A DNA stretch of 64,000 bases. It comes from Pseudomonas sp. B21-048. GTDB taxonomy: Bacteria > Pseudomonadota > Gammaproteobacteria > Pseudomonadales > Pseudomonadaceae. The position numbers and the translations under genes are program-made. Positions within the stretch are counted from its first letter, which is position 1; every line of letters starts with the position of its first letter. The notes below the pieces were generated by a model that ran no database searches, was not told the origin of the DNA, and saw only the letters and a list, made by a program, of their open reading frames with translations. The stretch is from assembly GCF_024748615.1 (NCBI RefSeq), contig NZ_CP087168.1, positions 3,100,001 through 3,164,000 of the forward strand, read 5' to 3'. Below, in pieces: positions 1 through 9,000 of this stretch.

Positions 1-1
1 C

Positions 2-394
2 GTCGACGTCTGGAAGACCGTGCCGTTTGTCACGCTGCTGATGCTGGCGGCCTTGCAGATGTTGCCGAGCGATTGCTACGAGGCCGCGAGGGTCGATGGC
101 ATTCATCCGCTGAAAGTGTTCTGGCGTGTCACCCTTCCCCTATTGATGCCTGCACTGTTGGTGGCGGCGATCTTCCGCATCCTCGACTCGCTGCGGGTAT
201 TCGACGTGATCTATGTGCTGACCTCAAACTCGTCGAGCACCATGAGCATGTCGGTGTATGCCCGCCAGCACCTGGTGGAGTTCCAGGACGTCGGTTACGG
301 CAGCGCGGCCTCGACGCTGCTGTTTCTGGTGGTTGCGGTCATCGCCATGCTTTATCTCTACCTCGGACGCCGTCAACTGGAGGTCCGGTCATGA
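2..394 (+). CDS. Sugar ABC transporter permease, MalF/UgpA type (5' end missing)
   Basis: This is the C-terminal 130 residues of an inner-membrane permease of a carbohydrate ABC importer; its start lies left of the window. The reading frame is open from base 2. The segment holds the EAA loop that docks the ATPase (EAARVDGIHPLKVFWRVTLP, around residues 27-46 of the visible part), followed by two hydrophobic membrane segments. The stop codon overlaps the start of the next permease (ATGA at 391-394), so the two are translationally coupled. With the second permease, the ATPase and a beta-fructosidase downstream it probably imports sucrose or a fructoside; the substrate is inferred from context only. 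Confidence 0.9.
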   Translation, partial: VDVWKTVPFVTLLMLAALQMLPSDCYEAARVDGIHPLKVFWRVTLPLLMPALLVAAIFRILDSLRVFDVIYVLTSNSSSTMSMSVYARQHLVEFQDVGYGSAASTLLFLVVAVIAMLYLYLGRRQLEVRS

Positions 395-1233
395 ACCTGC
401 GCCTACTGAAAAAAGCACTGTTGCGCCTCGGATTCTGGTGCCTGATCGGGGTGTTGCTGCTGTATGCGGTTTTCCCTTTCTACTACGCCATCGTGACGTC
501 ACTGAAGCCGTCCAGCGCCTTGTTCGAGGTGAGCTACTGGATCAACAACCCCGACTTCTCCAATTACGCGGCGGTACTCAACCAATCCTCATTCCTGCTA
601 GCTATCGGCAACTCGCTGGTGGTTGCGCTTAGCGTGGTGACGCTGGCGTTGTTCCTCAGCGTGACCGCCGCCTATGCCTTGGGCCGGGTGAAGTTCCGTG
701 GGCGTGGCACGGTGTTGATGATGGTGCTGGGTGTGTCGATGTTTCCTCAGGTTGCGGTGTTGTCGGGGCTGTTCGAGGTGATCCGCGCCCTGGGTCTGTA
801 CAACACGTCCTGGGCGTTGATCCTGAGCTACACGATTTTCACCCTGCCTTTCACCGTCTGGGTGCTGACCACGTTCATGGGGCAACTGCCTCATGAACTG
901 GAAGAAGCGGCCATCATGGATGGCGCCTCCCCATGGGTCACGCTGACCCGCGTGCTGTTGCCGCTGCTGTGGCCCGCACTGGTCACCACGGGCTTGTTGG
1001 CCTTTATCGCCGCATGGAACGAGTTCCTGTTTGCCCTGACCTTCACCCTCACCGACACGCAACGCACGGTACCGGTCGCCATCGCCTTGATTTCCGGCGG
1101 GAGTCCTCATGAGCTGCCTTGGGGGCTGTTGATGGCCGCATCGGTGGTGGTCACCGTCCCACTGGTGATTCTGGTGCTGATCTTCCAGCGCCGAATCGTT
1201 TCCGGTCTCACTGCCGGCGCGCTAAAGGGTTGA
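391..1233 (+). CDS. Sugar ABC transporter permease, MalG/UgpE type
   Basis: This 280-residue inner-membrane permease is the second half of the heterodimeric channel of a CUT1-type sugar importer. It has an N-terminal membrane helix (about residues 10-32), further hydrophobic segments, and the EAA docking loop (EEAAIMDGASPWVTLTRVLL, about residues 171-190). The frame is open further upstream, but ATG 391 is chosen because it overlaps the previous stop (ATGA) and gives the usual length and the usual short cytoplasmic N-terminus. A 27-base gap separates it from the ATPase gene. The function is clear for the family; the exact sugar is inferred from the GH32 gene in the same operon. Confidence 0.93.
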   Translation: MNLRLLKKALLRLGFWCLIGVLLLYAVFPFYYAIVTSLKPSSALFEVSYWINNPDFSNYAAVLNQSSFLLAIGNSLVVALSVVTLALFLSVTAAYALGRVKFRGRGTVLMMVLGVSMFPQVAVLSGLFEVIRALGLYNTSWALILSYTIFTLPFTVWVLTTFMGQLPHELEEAAIMDGASPWVTLTRVLLPLLWPALVTTGLLAFIAAWNEFLFALTFTLTDTQRTVPVAIALISGGSPHELPWGLLMAASVVVTVPLVILVLIFQRRIVSGLTAGALKG

Positions 1234-1260
1234 TGCCCGACAACTATAAGGAACAGCATC

Positions 1261-2406
1261 GTGATCAAGTTGAAACTGGACAACGTGAACAAACAATTGG
1301 GCGGCGCGCGGATTCTTCGCGACGTCAACCTGGAGATCGCCGCGGGTGAATTCGTGGTGTTCGTTGGCCCTTCGGGCTGCGGAAAGTCGACTCTGCTGCG
1401 ACTGATCGCCGGACTGGATTCGATCTGTGACGGCGACCTGCTGATCGACGGGCGACGGGTCAACGACCTGGAGCCGCGCGAGCGTGGCGTCGGCATGGTG
1501 TTTCAGTCCTATGCCCTGTACCCGCACATGAGCGTCTACGACAACATCAGCTTTGGTCTCAAACTGGCCAAGACTGAAAAAACCAGCCTGCGCGAGCGCG
1601 TGCTGAAAACGGCGCAAATCCTGCAGTTGGACAAGCTGTTGCAACGCAAGCCAAAGGAACTGTCCGGCGGGCAGCGTCAGCGTGTGGCCATGGGCAGGGC
1701 CATGGCGCGGGAACCGGACATTTTGTTGTTCGATGAGCCGCTCTCCAACCTGGATGCGTCCTTGCGGGTGCAGATGCGCAACGAAATTGCCCGGCTGCAT
1801 GCTCGATTGGGCTCGACCATGATCTACGTCACCCACGATCAGGTGGAAGCGATGACCCTGGCCGACAAAATTGTCGTGCTCAATGGCGGTCGCGTCGAAC
1901 AGGTCGGCTCACCACGCGAACTCTATGAGCGCCCGGCCAGCCGCTTTGTCGCCGGCTTTCTCGGTTCGCCCCGGATGAATTTTCTGCCCGCACGCCTGCA
2001 GACACCAGGTGAAACCAGCCTGGTCGACACCCTCGTATGGGGTCACTCGTCCCTGCCCTTCGACAGCTCGAACCTGCCGGCAGGCGCGCAGCTGACTCTG
2101 GGGATTCGCCCGGAGCACCTGTCGCTCAAGGCGGCGGAGGGAACCGCTGGCATCGTTGTGACCGCGGTCGAATACCTGGGCAGCGAAACCTATGTGCACC
2201 TTGAGACCGGTCAGGACGAGCCATTGATCTGTCGTTGTGAAGTCAGCGCCGGATGGAAGGCAGGCGATCGGGTTGAGCTGCAGCTGGACATCGACAACCT
2301 GCACCTGTTCGACGCCGACGGTGCGGCCTTGAGCCGTCATCCACATGCCATTGAAACCCTGCCGGATGGCGTTTCTCTACGCCCGGTACGAGCACGCGCC
2401 CTATGA
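1261..2406 (+). CDS. Sugar ABC transporter ATP-binding protein, MalK/UgpC type
   Basis: This 381-residue cytoplasmic ATPase drives the two permeases upstream. Visible motifs are Walker A GPSGCGKST (36-44), ABC signature LSGGQ (134-138), Walker B ending in DEP (158-160) and the switch histidine in THDQ. A C-terminal TOBE/MalK-type regulatory domain follows from about residue 240 and contains the typical GIRPEHL motif. The start is GTG 1261, with AAGGA about 8 bases upstream. Its stop overlaps the start of the beta-fructosidase (ATGA at 2403-2406), so uptake and hydrolysis are coupled in one transcript. Confidence 0.95.
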   Translation: MIKLKLDNVNKQLGGARILRDVNLEIAAGEFVVFVGPSGCGKSTLLRLIAGLDSICDGDLLIDGRRVNDLEPRERGVGMVFQSYALYPHMSVYDNISFGLKLAKTEKTSLRERVLKTAQILQLDKLLQRKPKELSGGQRQRVAMGRAMAREPDILLFDEPLSNLDASLRVQMRNEIARLHARLGSTMIYVTHDQVEAMTLADKIVVLNGGRVEQVGSPRELYERPASRFVAGFLGSPRMNFLPARLQTPGETSLVDTLVWGHSSLPFDSSNLPAGAQLTLGIRPEHLSLKAAEGTAGIVVTAVEYLGSETYVHLETGQDEPLICRCEVSAGWKAGDRVELQLDIDNLHLFDADGAALSRHPHAIETLPDGVSLRPVRARAL

Positions 2407-3905
2407 CTGTGTCTTTGAATTCCATGAGTGTTCCAATGTCCGCTGCCCTTGATATTGCGCAGCATGCGCTGCGTGAGGGTCTGTCTCGCGTCGTCGATGA
2501 TTATCGACCCGGTTATCATATCGCCCCTCTCGTGGGCTGGATGAACGACCCCAACGGGGTGGTGTACTTTCGTGGCGAATACCACGTGTTCTATCAGCAC
2601 CATCCCTTCGACGCGAAATGGGGCCCGATGTATTGGGGGCATGCCAAGAGTGCCGATCTGGTCCATTGGCAGCATCTGCCCATTGCACTGGCGCCCGGCG
2701 ACGACTTCGACCGCGACGGTTGTTTTTCCGGTAGCGCGGTGGTGTGTGGTGACACCCTTGCACTGATCTACACCGGGCACACCTGGCTGGGTGAAGTGGG
2801 TGACGAGCGCTCGATCCGTCAAGTTCAGTGCCTGGCCACCAGTACCGACGGCATCCATTTCGTCAAGCATGGCGCCGTCATCGACACTGCGCCGCAAGAC
2901 ACGATCATGCACTTTCGCGACCCGAAGGTATGGCAGGAGGATGACTATTGGTACCTGATTGCCGGCGCGCGTCTGGGCGATGTGCCGTTGCTCCCGCTGT
3001 ACCGTTCCACGGATCTGCACACCTGGGAATTCCTCGACTATGTGTCCAGCGGCAGCGAGGGCGATGGCTATATGTGGGAGTGCCCGGACCTGTTCCGGCT
3101 GAATGGACGCGATGTGCTGCTGTATTCCCCCCAAGGCATGCAACCCGAGGGTTACGAACGACTCAACAAGTACCAGACCGGTTATCGAGTGGGTCGGCTC
3201 GACAGCGAATGGCACTTCACCGGCGGGCCTTTTATCGAGCTGGATAACGGCCATGATTTCTATGCCGCGCAAACGCTAGTGGCCGCTGACGGTAGGCGCC
3301 TGGTGTGGGCGTGGCTCGACATGTGGGAAAGCCCGATGCCGAGCCAGGCCCATCACTGGTGCGGCATGCTCGGTTTGCCGCGCGAACTTGAACTGCACGC
3401 CGATCGCCTTTACGTGTATCCGGCACGGGAGCTCGCCGCCTTACGCAAGGAGCCATTGCCGGGCACACCCTGGTGGGATGAATCGGGAACCCGGCGCGTG
3501 CCGCAAGTGAATGGCGACATGCTCGAAATCCATGTGCATCTGGATTTGCTCGGTTGCACCGACGGCCACCTCGGAATCGCTTTGCGTTGCAGCGACGATG
3601 GCAAGGAAGAAACCCTGCTTTACTACGATGCATCGCTGCAGCGTTTGGTGCTGGACCGCAGCCGCTCGGGTGCACAAGTCACCGGTCAGCGCAGCGTGGC
3701 GATAGACCCGACACAAGAGCGACTGGAACTGCGTGTGTTCCTCGATCGCTCGTCCATCGAGGTGTTCGACGAAAACGGCCGCTTCAGTTTCAGCAGTCGC
3801 CTCTATCCGAGCCCCGACAGTCTGGGCGTGAAACTGCTGGCAAGCGGGACTGGCGGACGGGTCTCGATTCCCAAGGCGTGGCCTCTGGACTCGGGATGGT
3901 TGTGA
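2403..3905 (+). CDS. Glycoside hydrolase family 32 beta-fructosidase (sucrose hydrolase)
   Basis: This 500-residue enzyme hydrolyses terminal fructose from sucrose, sucrose-6-phosphate or fructo-oligosaccharides. All GH32 catalytic motifs are visible: WMNDPNG with the nucleophile Asp49, FRDPKV (Asp173, transition-state stabiliser) and WECPDL with the acid/base Glu226. A C-terminal beta-sandwich of about 160 residues (the region with RLELRVFLDRSSIEVF) completes the usual two-domain fold. There is no signal peptide, so it acts in the cytoplasm on imported sugar. It overlaps the ATPase stop codon. Because uptake is by an ABC system rather than a PTS, unphosphorylated sucrose is the more likely substrate, but this is inference. 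Confidence 0.95.
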   Translation: MTVSLNSMSVPMSAALDIAQHALREGLSRVVDDYRPGYHIAPLVGWMNDPNGVVYFRGEYHVFYQHHPFDAKWGPMYWGHAKSADLVHWQHLPIALAPGDDFDRDGCFSGSAVVCGDTLALIYTGHTWLGEVGDERSIRQVQCLATSTDGIHFVKHGAVIDTAPQDTIMHFRDPKVWQEDDYWYLIAGARLGDVPLLPLYRSTDLHTWEFLDYVSSGSEGDGYMWECPDLFRLNGRDVLLYSPQGMQPEGYERLNKYQTGYRVGRLDSEWHFTGGPFIELDNGHDFYAAQTLVAADGRRLVWAWLDMWESPMPSQAHHWCGMLGLPRELELHADRLYVYPARELAALRKEPLPGTPWWDESGTRRVPQVNGDMLEIHVHLDLLGCTDGHLGIALRCSDDGKEETLLYYDASLQRLVLDRSRSGAQVTGQRSVAIDPTQERLELRVFLDRSSIEVFDENGRFSFSSRLYPSPDSLGVKLLASGTGGRVSIPKAWPLDSGWL

Positions 3906-3980
3906 GCGGCGTCATTCGAGTCGCGAGAAACCCGGGCCCTGTGTCATGATCCTGCGTCAACCTGACCGGCCTCGCCTCGC

Positions 3981-4973
3981 ATGACTTCAGTGAAAGACGT
4001 TGCACAGTTGGCCGGCGTGTCCCTGATGACGGTTTCTCGCGCGCTCAACAACCCGGAAAAACTGAGCCCCGAAACCCTTCAGCGGGTGCGTCGCGCCATT
4101 GATGAACTGCAATTCGTACCGAGCCTGTCGGCGCGCAAGATGCGCGGCGACAACCTCCAGTCGCGCACCATCGGTGTGTTCGCGCTAGACACCGCGACCA
4201 CACCGTTCGCGGTTGAGTTGCTGCTGTCCATCGAACAGACCGCGCAGCAAGCCGGCTGGAATGTCTTTATCCTCAACCTGTTGAGCAATCCGCCCACCGA
4301 CCAGAACATTGACCTGATGTTGTCGCACCGTCCCGATGGGTTGATCTTCAGCGCCATGGGGTTTCGCCAGGTGAGCATTCCCGAGCGCTTGAAGAGCAAA
4401 CCCCTGGTACTCGCCAATTGCCAGGCCGATGACAGTCGCCTGGTGAGTTATGTGCCAGACGACGAAACGGGGCAGTATCGAGCCGTGCATCACGCGCTGA
4501 GCCAGGGTTATCGGCGCCCGCTGTGCATCAATCTGCCCAAACAGAGTCTGGCCTGGGGCCTGCGGCAAAAAGGCCTGCAGCGTGCCTGCCAGGCATTCGG
4601 CCTGGCGCCGGACGCACTCTTGCAATACAACCTTTCCGATCATGACGCCTATGGTGAAACCGCCGCCATCCTCGACCGGCACATCATTGACGGTCGCCCC
4701 CAATTCGACCTTCTGATCTGTGGCAATGACCGGATTGCCTTTTGTGCCTACCAGCTGTTGTTGGGCCGTGGCCTGAAAATTCCCGACGATGTCGCCGTGC
4801 TCGGCTATGACAACATGATCGGCATCGCCGAACTGTTCGTCCCGCCGCTGACCACGGTGCAACTGCCGTACTACGAGATCGGTCGCAATGCGGCCCGGCA
4901 CCTGATCGAGGCTCTGGAAGAATCGGGAACCCAGCCGGTTGATTGTCCATTGGTGGTCAGGACGTCGTTGTGA
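3981..4973 (+). CDS. LacI-family transcriptional regulator
   Basis: This 330-residue repressor has an N-terminal LacI helix-turn-helix and hinge (SVKDVAQLAGVSLMTVSRAL, residues 3-22, with the hinge around 48-58) and a periplasmic-binding-protein-like sugar sensor domain from about residue 60. It lies 75 bases after the beta-fructosidase on the same strand and most likely controls this sugar operon, releasing DNA when the sugar or a derivative is bound. No clear palindromic operator is visible between the genes; the operon promoter lies left of the window. The start ATG 3981 places the helix-turn-helix at the usual position, although its ribosome binding site is weak. Confidence 0.93.
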   Translation: MTSVKDVAQLAGVSLMTVSRALNNPEKLSPETLQRVRRAIDELQFVPSLSARKMRGDNLQSRTIGVFALDTATTPFAVELLLSIEQTAQQAGWNVFILNLLSNPPTDQNIDLMLSHRPDGLIFSAMGFRQVSIPERLKSKPLVLANCQADDSRLVSYVPDDETGQYRAVHHALSQGYRRPLCINLPKQSLAWGLRQKGLQRACQAFGLAPDALLQYNLSDHDAYGETAAILDRHIIDGRPQFDLLICGNDRIAFCAYQLLLGRGLKIPDDVAVLGYDNMIGIAELFVPPLTTVQLPYYEIGRNAARHLIEALEESGTQPVDCPLVVRTSL

Positions 4974-4977
4974 AGTA

Positions 4978-5385
4978 TCAAAACCCTTTACCGAGGGCGA
5001 GCTCTCGGTAAAGGGTTGCTTGATTACTTGGGTGGAACGAAGTTATCCAGCATTCGTTCACCGCCAGTTCAGCCAGCATGATGACTTGCTGAAGCGCCAG
5101 CAGGGTATGGCGGTGGGTGCCGTCTACCAATGCAGCAATGTCGCTGGCCATGACACTGGCCGAGGCCAGGTTCTCGCACGTTTGAACCAGCAAGGCTTCA
5201 TGACCGACATCCGGCGCAACCCTATACAGGGTGCTGGGTTTGCGTGGGGTGTTGTTCATGATCGCTGCCGGGTTGAGGTAGAAATTGAGGGCGCGCTCGG
5301 CGGCTTCGTGGAATTTTTTTGAATCGTCAGATTCGTAGGGGGATGCCGGATCGGTGTCTGGCGAATTGGGTGTCACTTTGAACAT
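4978..5385 (-). CDS. DUF6124-like small Pseudomonas protein, apparent 3' frameshift
   Basis: The start resembles a protein family very common in Pseudomonas (MFKVTPNSPDTDPASPYESD), with the later motifs LASASVMASD and QQVIMLAELAVN. The function is unknown. ATG 5385 matches the family start; ATG 5400 is five codons upstream in frame. After LAVN (about 5056) the normal ending is lost: the open frame reads ECWITSFHP and continues through the terminator hairpin to 4978. Adding one base near 5054-5058 restores an ending like LAVNRMLDNFVPPK and a TAA stop at 5024-5026, just before the hairpin. I therefore see a one-base deletion, either real or a sequencing error, with an altered C-terminus of about 20 residues. 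Confidence 0.7.
   Translation of the reverse strand: MFKVTPNSPDTDPASPYESDDSKKFHEAAERALNFYLNPAAIMNNTPRKPSTLYRVAPDVGHEALLVQTCENLASASVMASDIAALVDGTHRHTLLALQQVIMLAELAVNECWITSFHPSNQATLYRELALGKGF
4982..5017. terminator. Perfect 14-bp hairpin between convergent genes
   Basis: AACCCTTTACCGAG (4982-4995) and its exact reverse complement (5004-5017) flank an 8-base loop. It lies just after the LacI-type gene and at the 3' end of the convergent DUF6124-like gene, so it can end transcription from both sides. No long T-run follows on either strand. The minus-strand gene as it stands reads through the hairpin, which is explained by a frameshift upstream of its expected stop. Confidence 0.7.
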
Positions 5386-5400
5386 AGATGAAACTCCCAC

Positions 5401-5834
5401 TTAGAATAAATAAGAGCCATCACCCTCGCTACCAAACGGGGTGGCGACCATACGCGGGTTGGTAGACCGGTCTAAGTAGGAAACCCGGCGCTCACAATGG
5501 AGCCCCACGCATGACCACCATATAAAGCTGAGCCCCAAAAAAGGGGCTGCATAAGGTGTCGCCATGCGACTACTTAAAGGCGGGCTACCAAACCCGATCA
5601 CTGTTTTTCAGTGACAGGGAAACGATATAGCTCGCCCCACAGCCGCACAAGCCAGCGGATTCTGGCGCACGCGTAGGCAACGACGCAAGGTGTTGTAGCC
5701 GTTGGGACGTAACGGCGGGTGTCTTTAAACGCGCACCTTGAACGCGTGAAATCCTCCAAAAAAATCGAGGAAACGTCCGACATTCTCAGGATTGTGTCGC
5801 GGCGCAACCGCACCTGCCGTCCGCTTAAAATCAC
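5401..5834 (-). promoter_or_regulatory. Structured leader upstream of the DUF6124-like gene, with two short overlapping ORFs
   Basis: This stretch contains several inverted repeats: the 10-bp palindrome AGACCGGTCT (5464-5473), CTACCAA/TTGGTAG (5429-5435 and 5459-5465), an AGCCCC-A6-GGGGCT hairpin (5531-5548), and a second CTACCAAACC copy at 5585-5594. On the minus strand two short frames of 78 codons (5834-5598) and 66 codons (GTG 5601 to 5401) overlap by TGA/GTG and end right before the DUF6124-like gene. From memory, very similar sequence precedes such genes in many Pseudomonas genomes, so it is probably a conserved leader RNA. Whether the short frames are translated is unknown; neither resembles a known protein. 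Confidence 0.5.
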
Positions 5835-5951
5835 GTAGGCGGCGCGGCGATGCGTTTTTTGGGATTTATCTCAACCTGAGCCATTCACAAGCGAAATATG
5901 CGCGCCATTCCTTTGCACCCGCATCCCGTCTCCCCCTCCAAGTAGTCCGAA

Positions 5952-6064
5952 ACTCCCACCCCGCTTGGGAGTATCGGGCAATGCGCAATCTCTGGCGCTT
6001 CGCCATAGTTGCGACCAAAGGTCAACGGTCAGGCCTCGATGACCGGATTTTTCGGGAGTACATT
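5952..6064 (+). promoter_or_regulatory. Conserved structured 5' leader, copy 1
   Basis: This 113-base segment before the first giant gene is repeated, with changes, before the other two. It has hairpin A (ACTCCC 5952-5957 with GGGAGT 5967-5972), hairpin B (CGGTCA 6026-6031 with TGACCG 6040-6045) and the ribosome binding site GGGAG at 6054-6058. The CTCCC arm of hairpin A is complementary to the ribosome binding site as well as to its own partner arm, so two exclusive pairings are possible. Confidence 0.6.
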
Positions 6065-9000
6065 ATGGCTATCACCACTGGAACAGTGACGCTCGACGAG
6101 ACGACGGGTAAACAAAACAATGACTTGGGCGTCGGTGAATTAAGTGGTATCGCGGTACCAGCCCCCTTGACCTCAATTCTTGAGGATGCGCTGAACGAGG
6201 GCGCAACGGAGCAGGTGCCGGACCCGGCAACCACCACCGTCGCACTGAGTGGCTACACTCTCGCTGATCCAGACGGGACCGAAATTCTTGACTTCACTGG
6301 ACTGGGTACTACGCCCATTACCGATGTCAAGTTCAGTCAGGACGCGGACGGCGACCCGTTCGATGGCAGCGTCACGGCGAAGTACCGCACTGCCGACCAG
6401 GTGGAGCACGACCTGCTGACCAGTGACGGCTACAAAATCTACCTCTACTCCTCAGGCATCAGCAATGACGCCGTCATCGGACGCAAGGCCACCGCTGGCG
6501 GCTTGACCGATCCGGACGGCGACGTCGTCTTCGTCGCCTACCTGGACACCAACACCATCACTGGCGTTCCAGCCACGGAAGAACTCGATGCCGGCGCCAC
6601 GGGCGCCAAGGTCTATCTGGTGGAGTTGGAGCCGCTTCAACACCCGGACACTACCAACCCCGACGACGCCGTGACGATTTCCAACCTCTACGTCACGGTC
6701 GACCAATTCAGCCACTTCTCGATCGAAGGCGCGCCCTCCGGCCAGAACCTGTTCCTGATGTTCGGTGATGGCACGCCTGGCGTTGATGACAATGGCGATC
6801 CGGCCAATGAAGTGTCGATCGTCGTCACCGCCACCAATCCCGTGAATCAGTCCGGTCCGAACCAGGATCCGCTGGTTACGAGTGACGACCTCAGCATCAC
6901 GACCGGCGGCACCATCAGTACCAGCCAGGGCGGCGGTGGCACCACCATTGGTCACACTAACCAGATGGTCGATCCCGGCGAAGCCTTGGCCTTCACCTTT
7001 GTGACCAATGTGGGCACTGCAAATAATGACGTTATCGTTCCCAACCTGAGCGAGAACGAGGCCGACGTTGAGACCAACATCAAGTTCACCGGCCTTCACA
7101 CCACGACCGGCGCCACCTTTACCGTTGTCCAGTTGCAGCAGGACAAGGCCGCCACGCTGACGATCAGCGCGAGCCTGGCCGACTTTGCCCCGGCGGGAGC
7201 CTACATCGACGAACTGAAGCTGTTTGACGATGGGTTCGTCAACATCAACTATGTCAAGGTCAGCCTCCAGAAACAGGTCGGCAACGACATCGTGCCGGTG
7301 ATCGATCCGGGGGATCCGAATGATCCGAATGACGACAAACCCGTGTTCACCGAATTTGACTCTACTGACTCCGGCATCCCGGACCCTATTACCGGTGTCA
7401 CCGTCACTTTCAATGCCAACGGCACCGTGACCCTGGCGGGTGTCCAAGCGCTCGATGTGATCGAGTACCACACCGGCGACGCCAGCGGCGACCTCTCCCA
7501 CAGCCGCGTGGTGATCGCGAACACGGCCGTTAACCCCGGCAACCAGTCGCACATTGATGCCGCTTTCGACATTGGCCAGTTCGCCCTGCGTAGCTCCGTC
7601 TCCGGGACCGAGTCGTTCGCGGGGTTGGTGTTCGAGGACGATGGGCCGACGGCCTCGGCGGCGCTGGATGCCGGCGCGGTCAGTCACGACGAGACGACTG
7701 GCAACGACGGCGATGCCAACGACGTTACCGGCCCGCTTGCCGCGTTTGCAGCCGTTACCACCGTCAGTACCGACATGACTGCGGCTTACGCCCAGGGCAC
7801 GGCCTCGGTGATCAGCTCCAGCGCCAGCGTCGGCGGCGCGGACGGCCTGGCCAGCACCGCCTACTCGCTGAACGTGGCGAGCGCGGGCGTTGACTCCGGT
7901 CTGGACACGACGGAAGGCAACAATATCCTGCTGACCAAGGAAGGCGCGCTGGTGGTCGGACGCATCTCCGGCGGCGCCGATAACGGCGAAGCTGCCTTCG
8001 CCGTGGCGATCGACGCCAGCACTGGCGTGCTCAGCGTCGTCCAGTACCACTCGATCAAGCACCCTACCGGCGGCACCAGCCACGACGAGTCGCTCGCCAT
8101 CAATAATGCCGCGCTGCTCGCGGTGGCCACCGTTACCGACGGCGACGGCGACACCAACGCCGCCTCGGTCGGCATCGGCGCCCGCGTCTCCTTTCAGGAC
8201 GATGGGCCAACAGCCTCGGCGGCGCTGAGTACTGGCGCGGTCAGTCACGACGAGACGACTGGCAACGACGGCGATGCCAACGACGTTACCGGCCCGCTTG
8301 CCGCGTTTGCAGCCGTTACCACCGTCAGTACCGACATGACTGCGGCTTACGCCCAGGGCACGGCCTCGGTGATCAACTCCAGCGCCAGCGTCGGCGGCGC
8401 GGACGGCCTGGCCAGCACCGCCTACTCGCTGAACGTGGCGAGCGCGGGCGTTGACTCCGGTCTGGACACGACGGAAGGCAACAATATCCTGCTGACCAAG
8501 GAAGGCGCGCTGGTGGTCGGACGCATCTCCGGCGGCGCCGATAACGGCGAAGCTGCCTTCGCCGTGGCGATCGATGCCAGCACTGGCGTGCTCAGCATCG
8601 TCCAGTACCACTCGATCAAGCACCCCACTGGCGGCACCAGCCACGACGAGTCGCTCGCCATCAATAATGCCGCGCTGCTCGCGGTGGCCACCGTTACCGA
8701 CGGCGACGGCGACACCAACGCCGCCTCGGTCGGCATCGGCGCCCGCGTCTCCTTTCAGGACGATGGGCCAACAGCCTCGGCGGCGCTGAGTACTGGCGCG
8801 GTCAGTCACGACGAGACGACTGGCAACGACGGCGATGCCAACGACGTTACCGGCCCGCTTGCCGCGTTTGCAGCCGTTACCACCGTCAGTACCGACATGA
8901 CTGCGGCTTACGCCCAGGGCACGGCCTCGGTGATCAGCTCCAGCGCCAGCGTCGGCGGCGCGGACGGCCTGGCCAGCACCGCCTACTCGCTGAACGTGGC

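Noticed and set aside
73..390. Longer start for the second sugar permease
   Set aside because: The extra residues overlap the first permease out of frame and lack membrane-protein character; ATG 391 is coupled to the previous stop.
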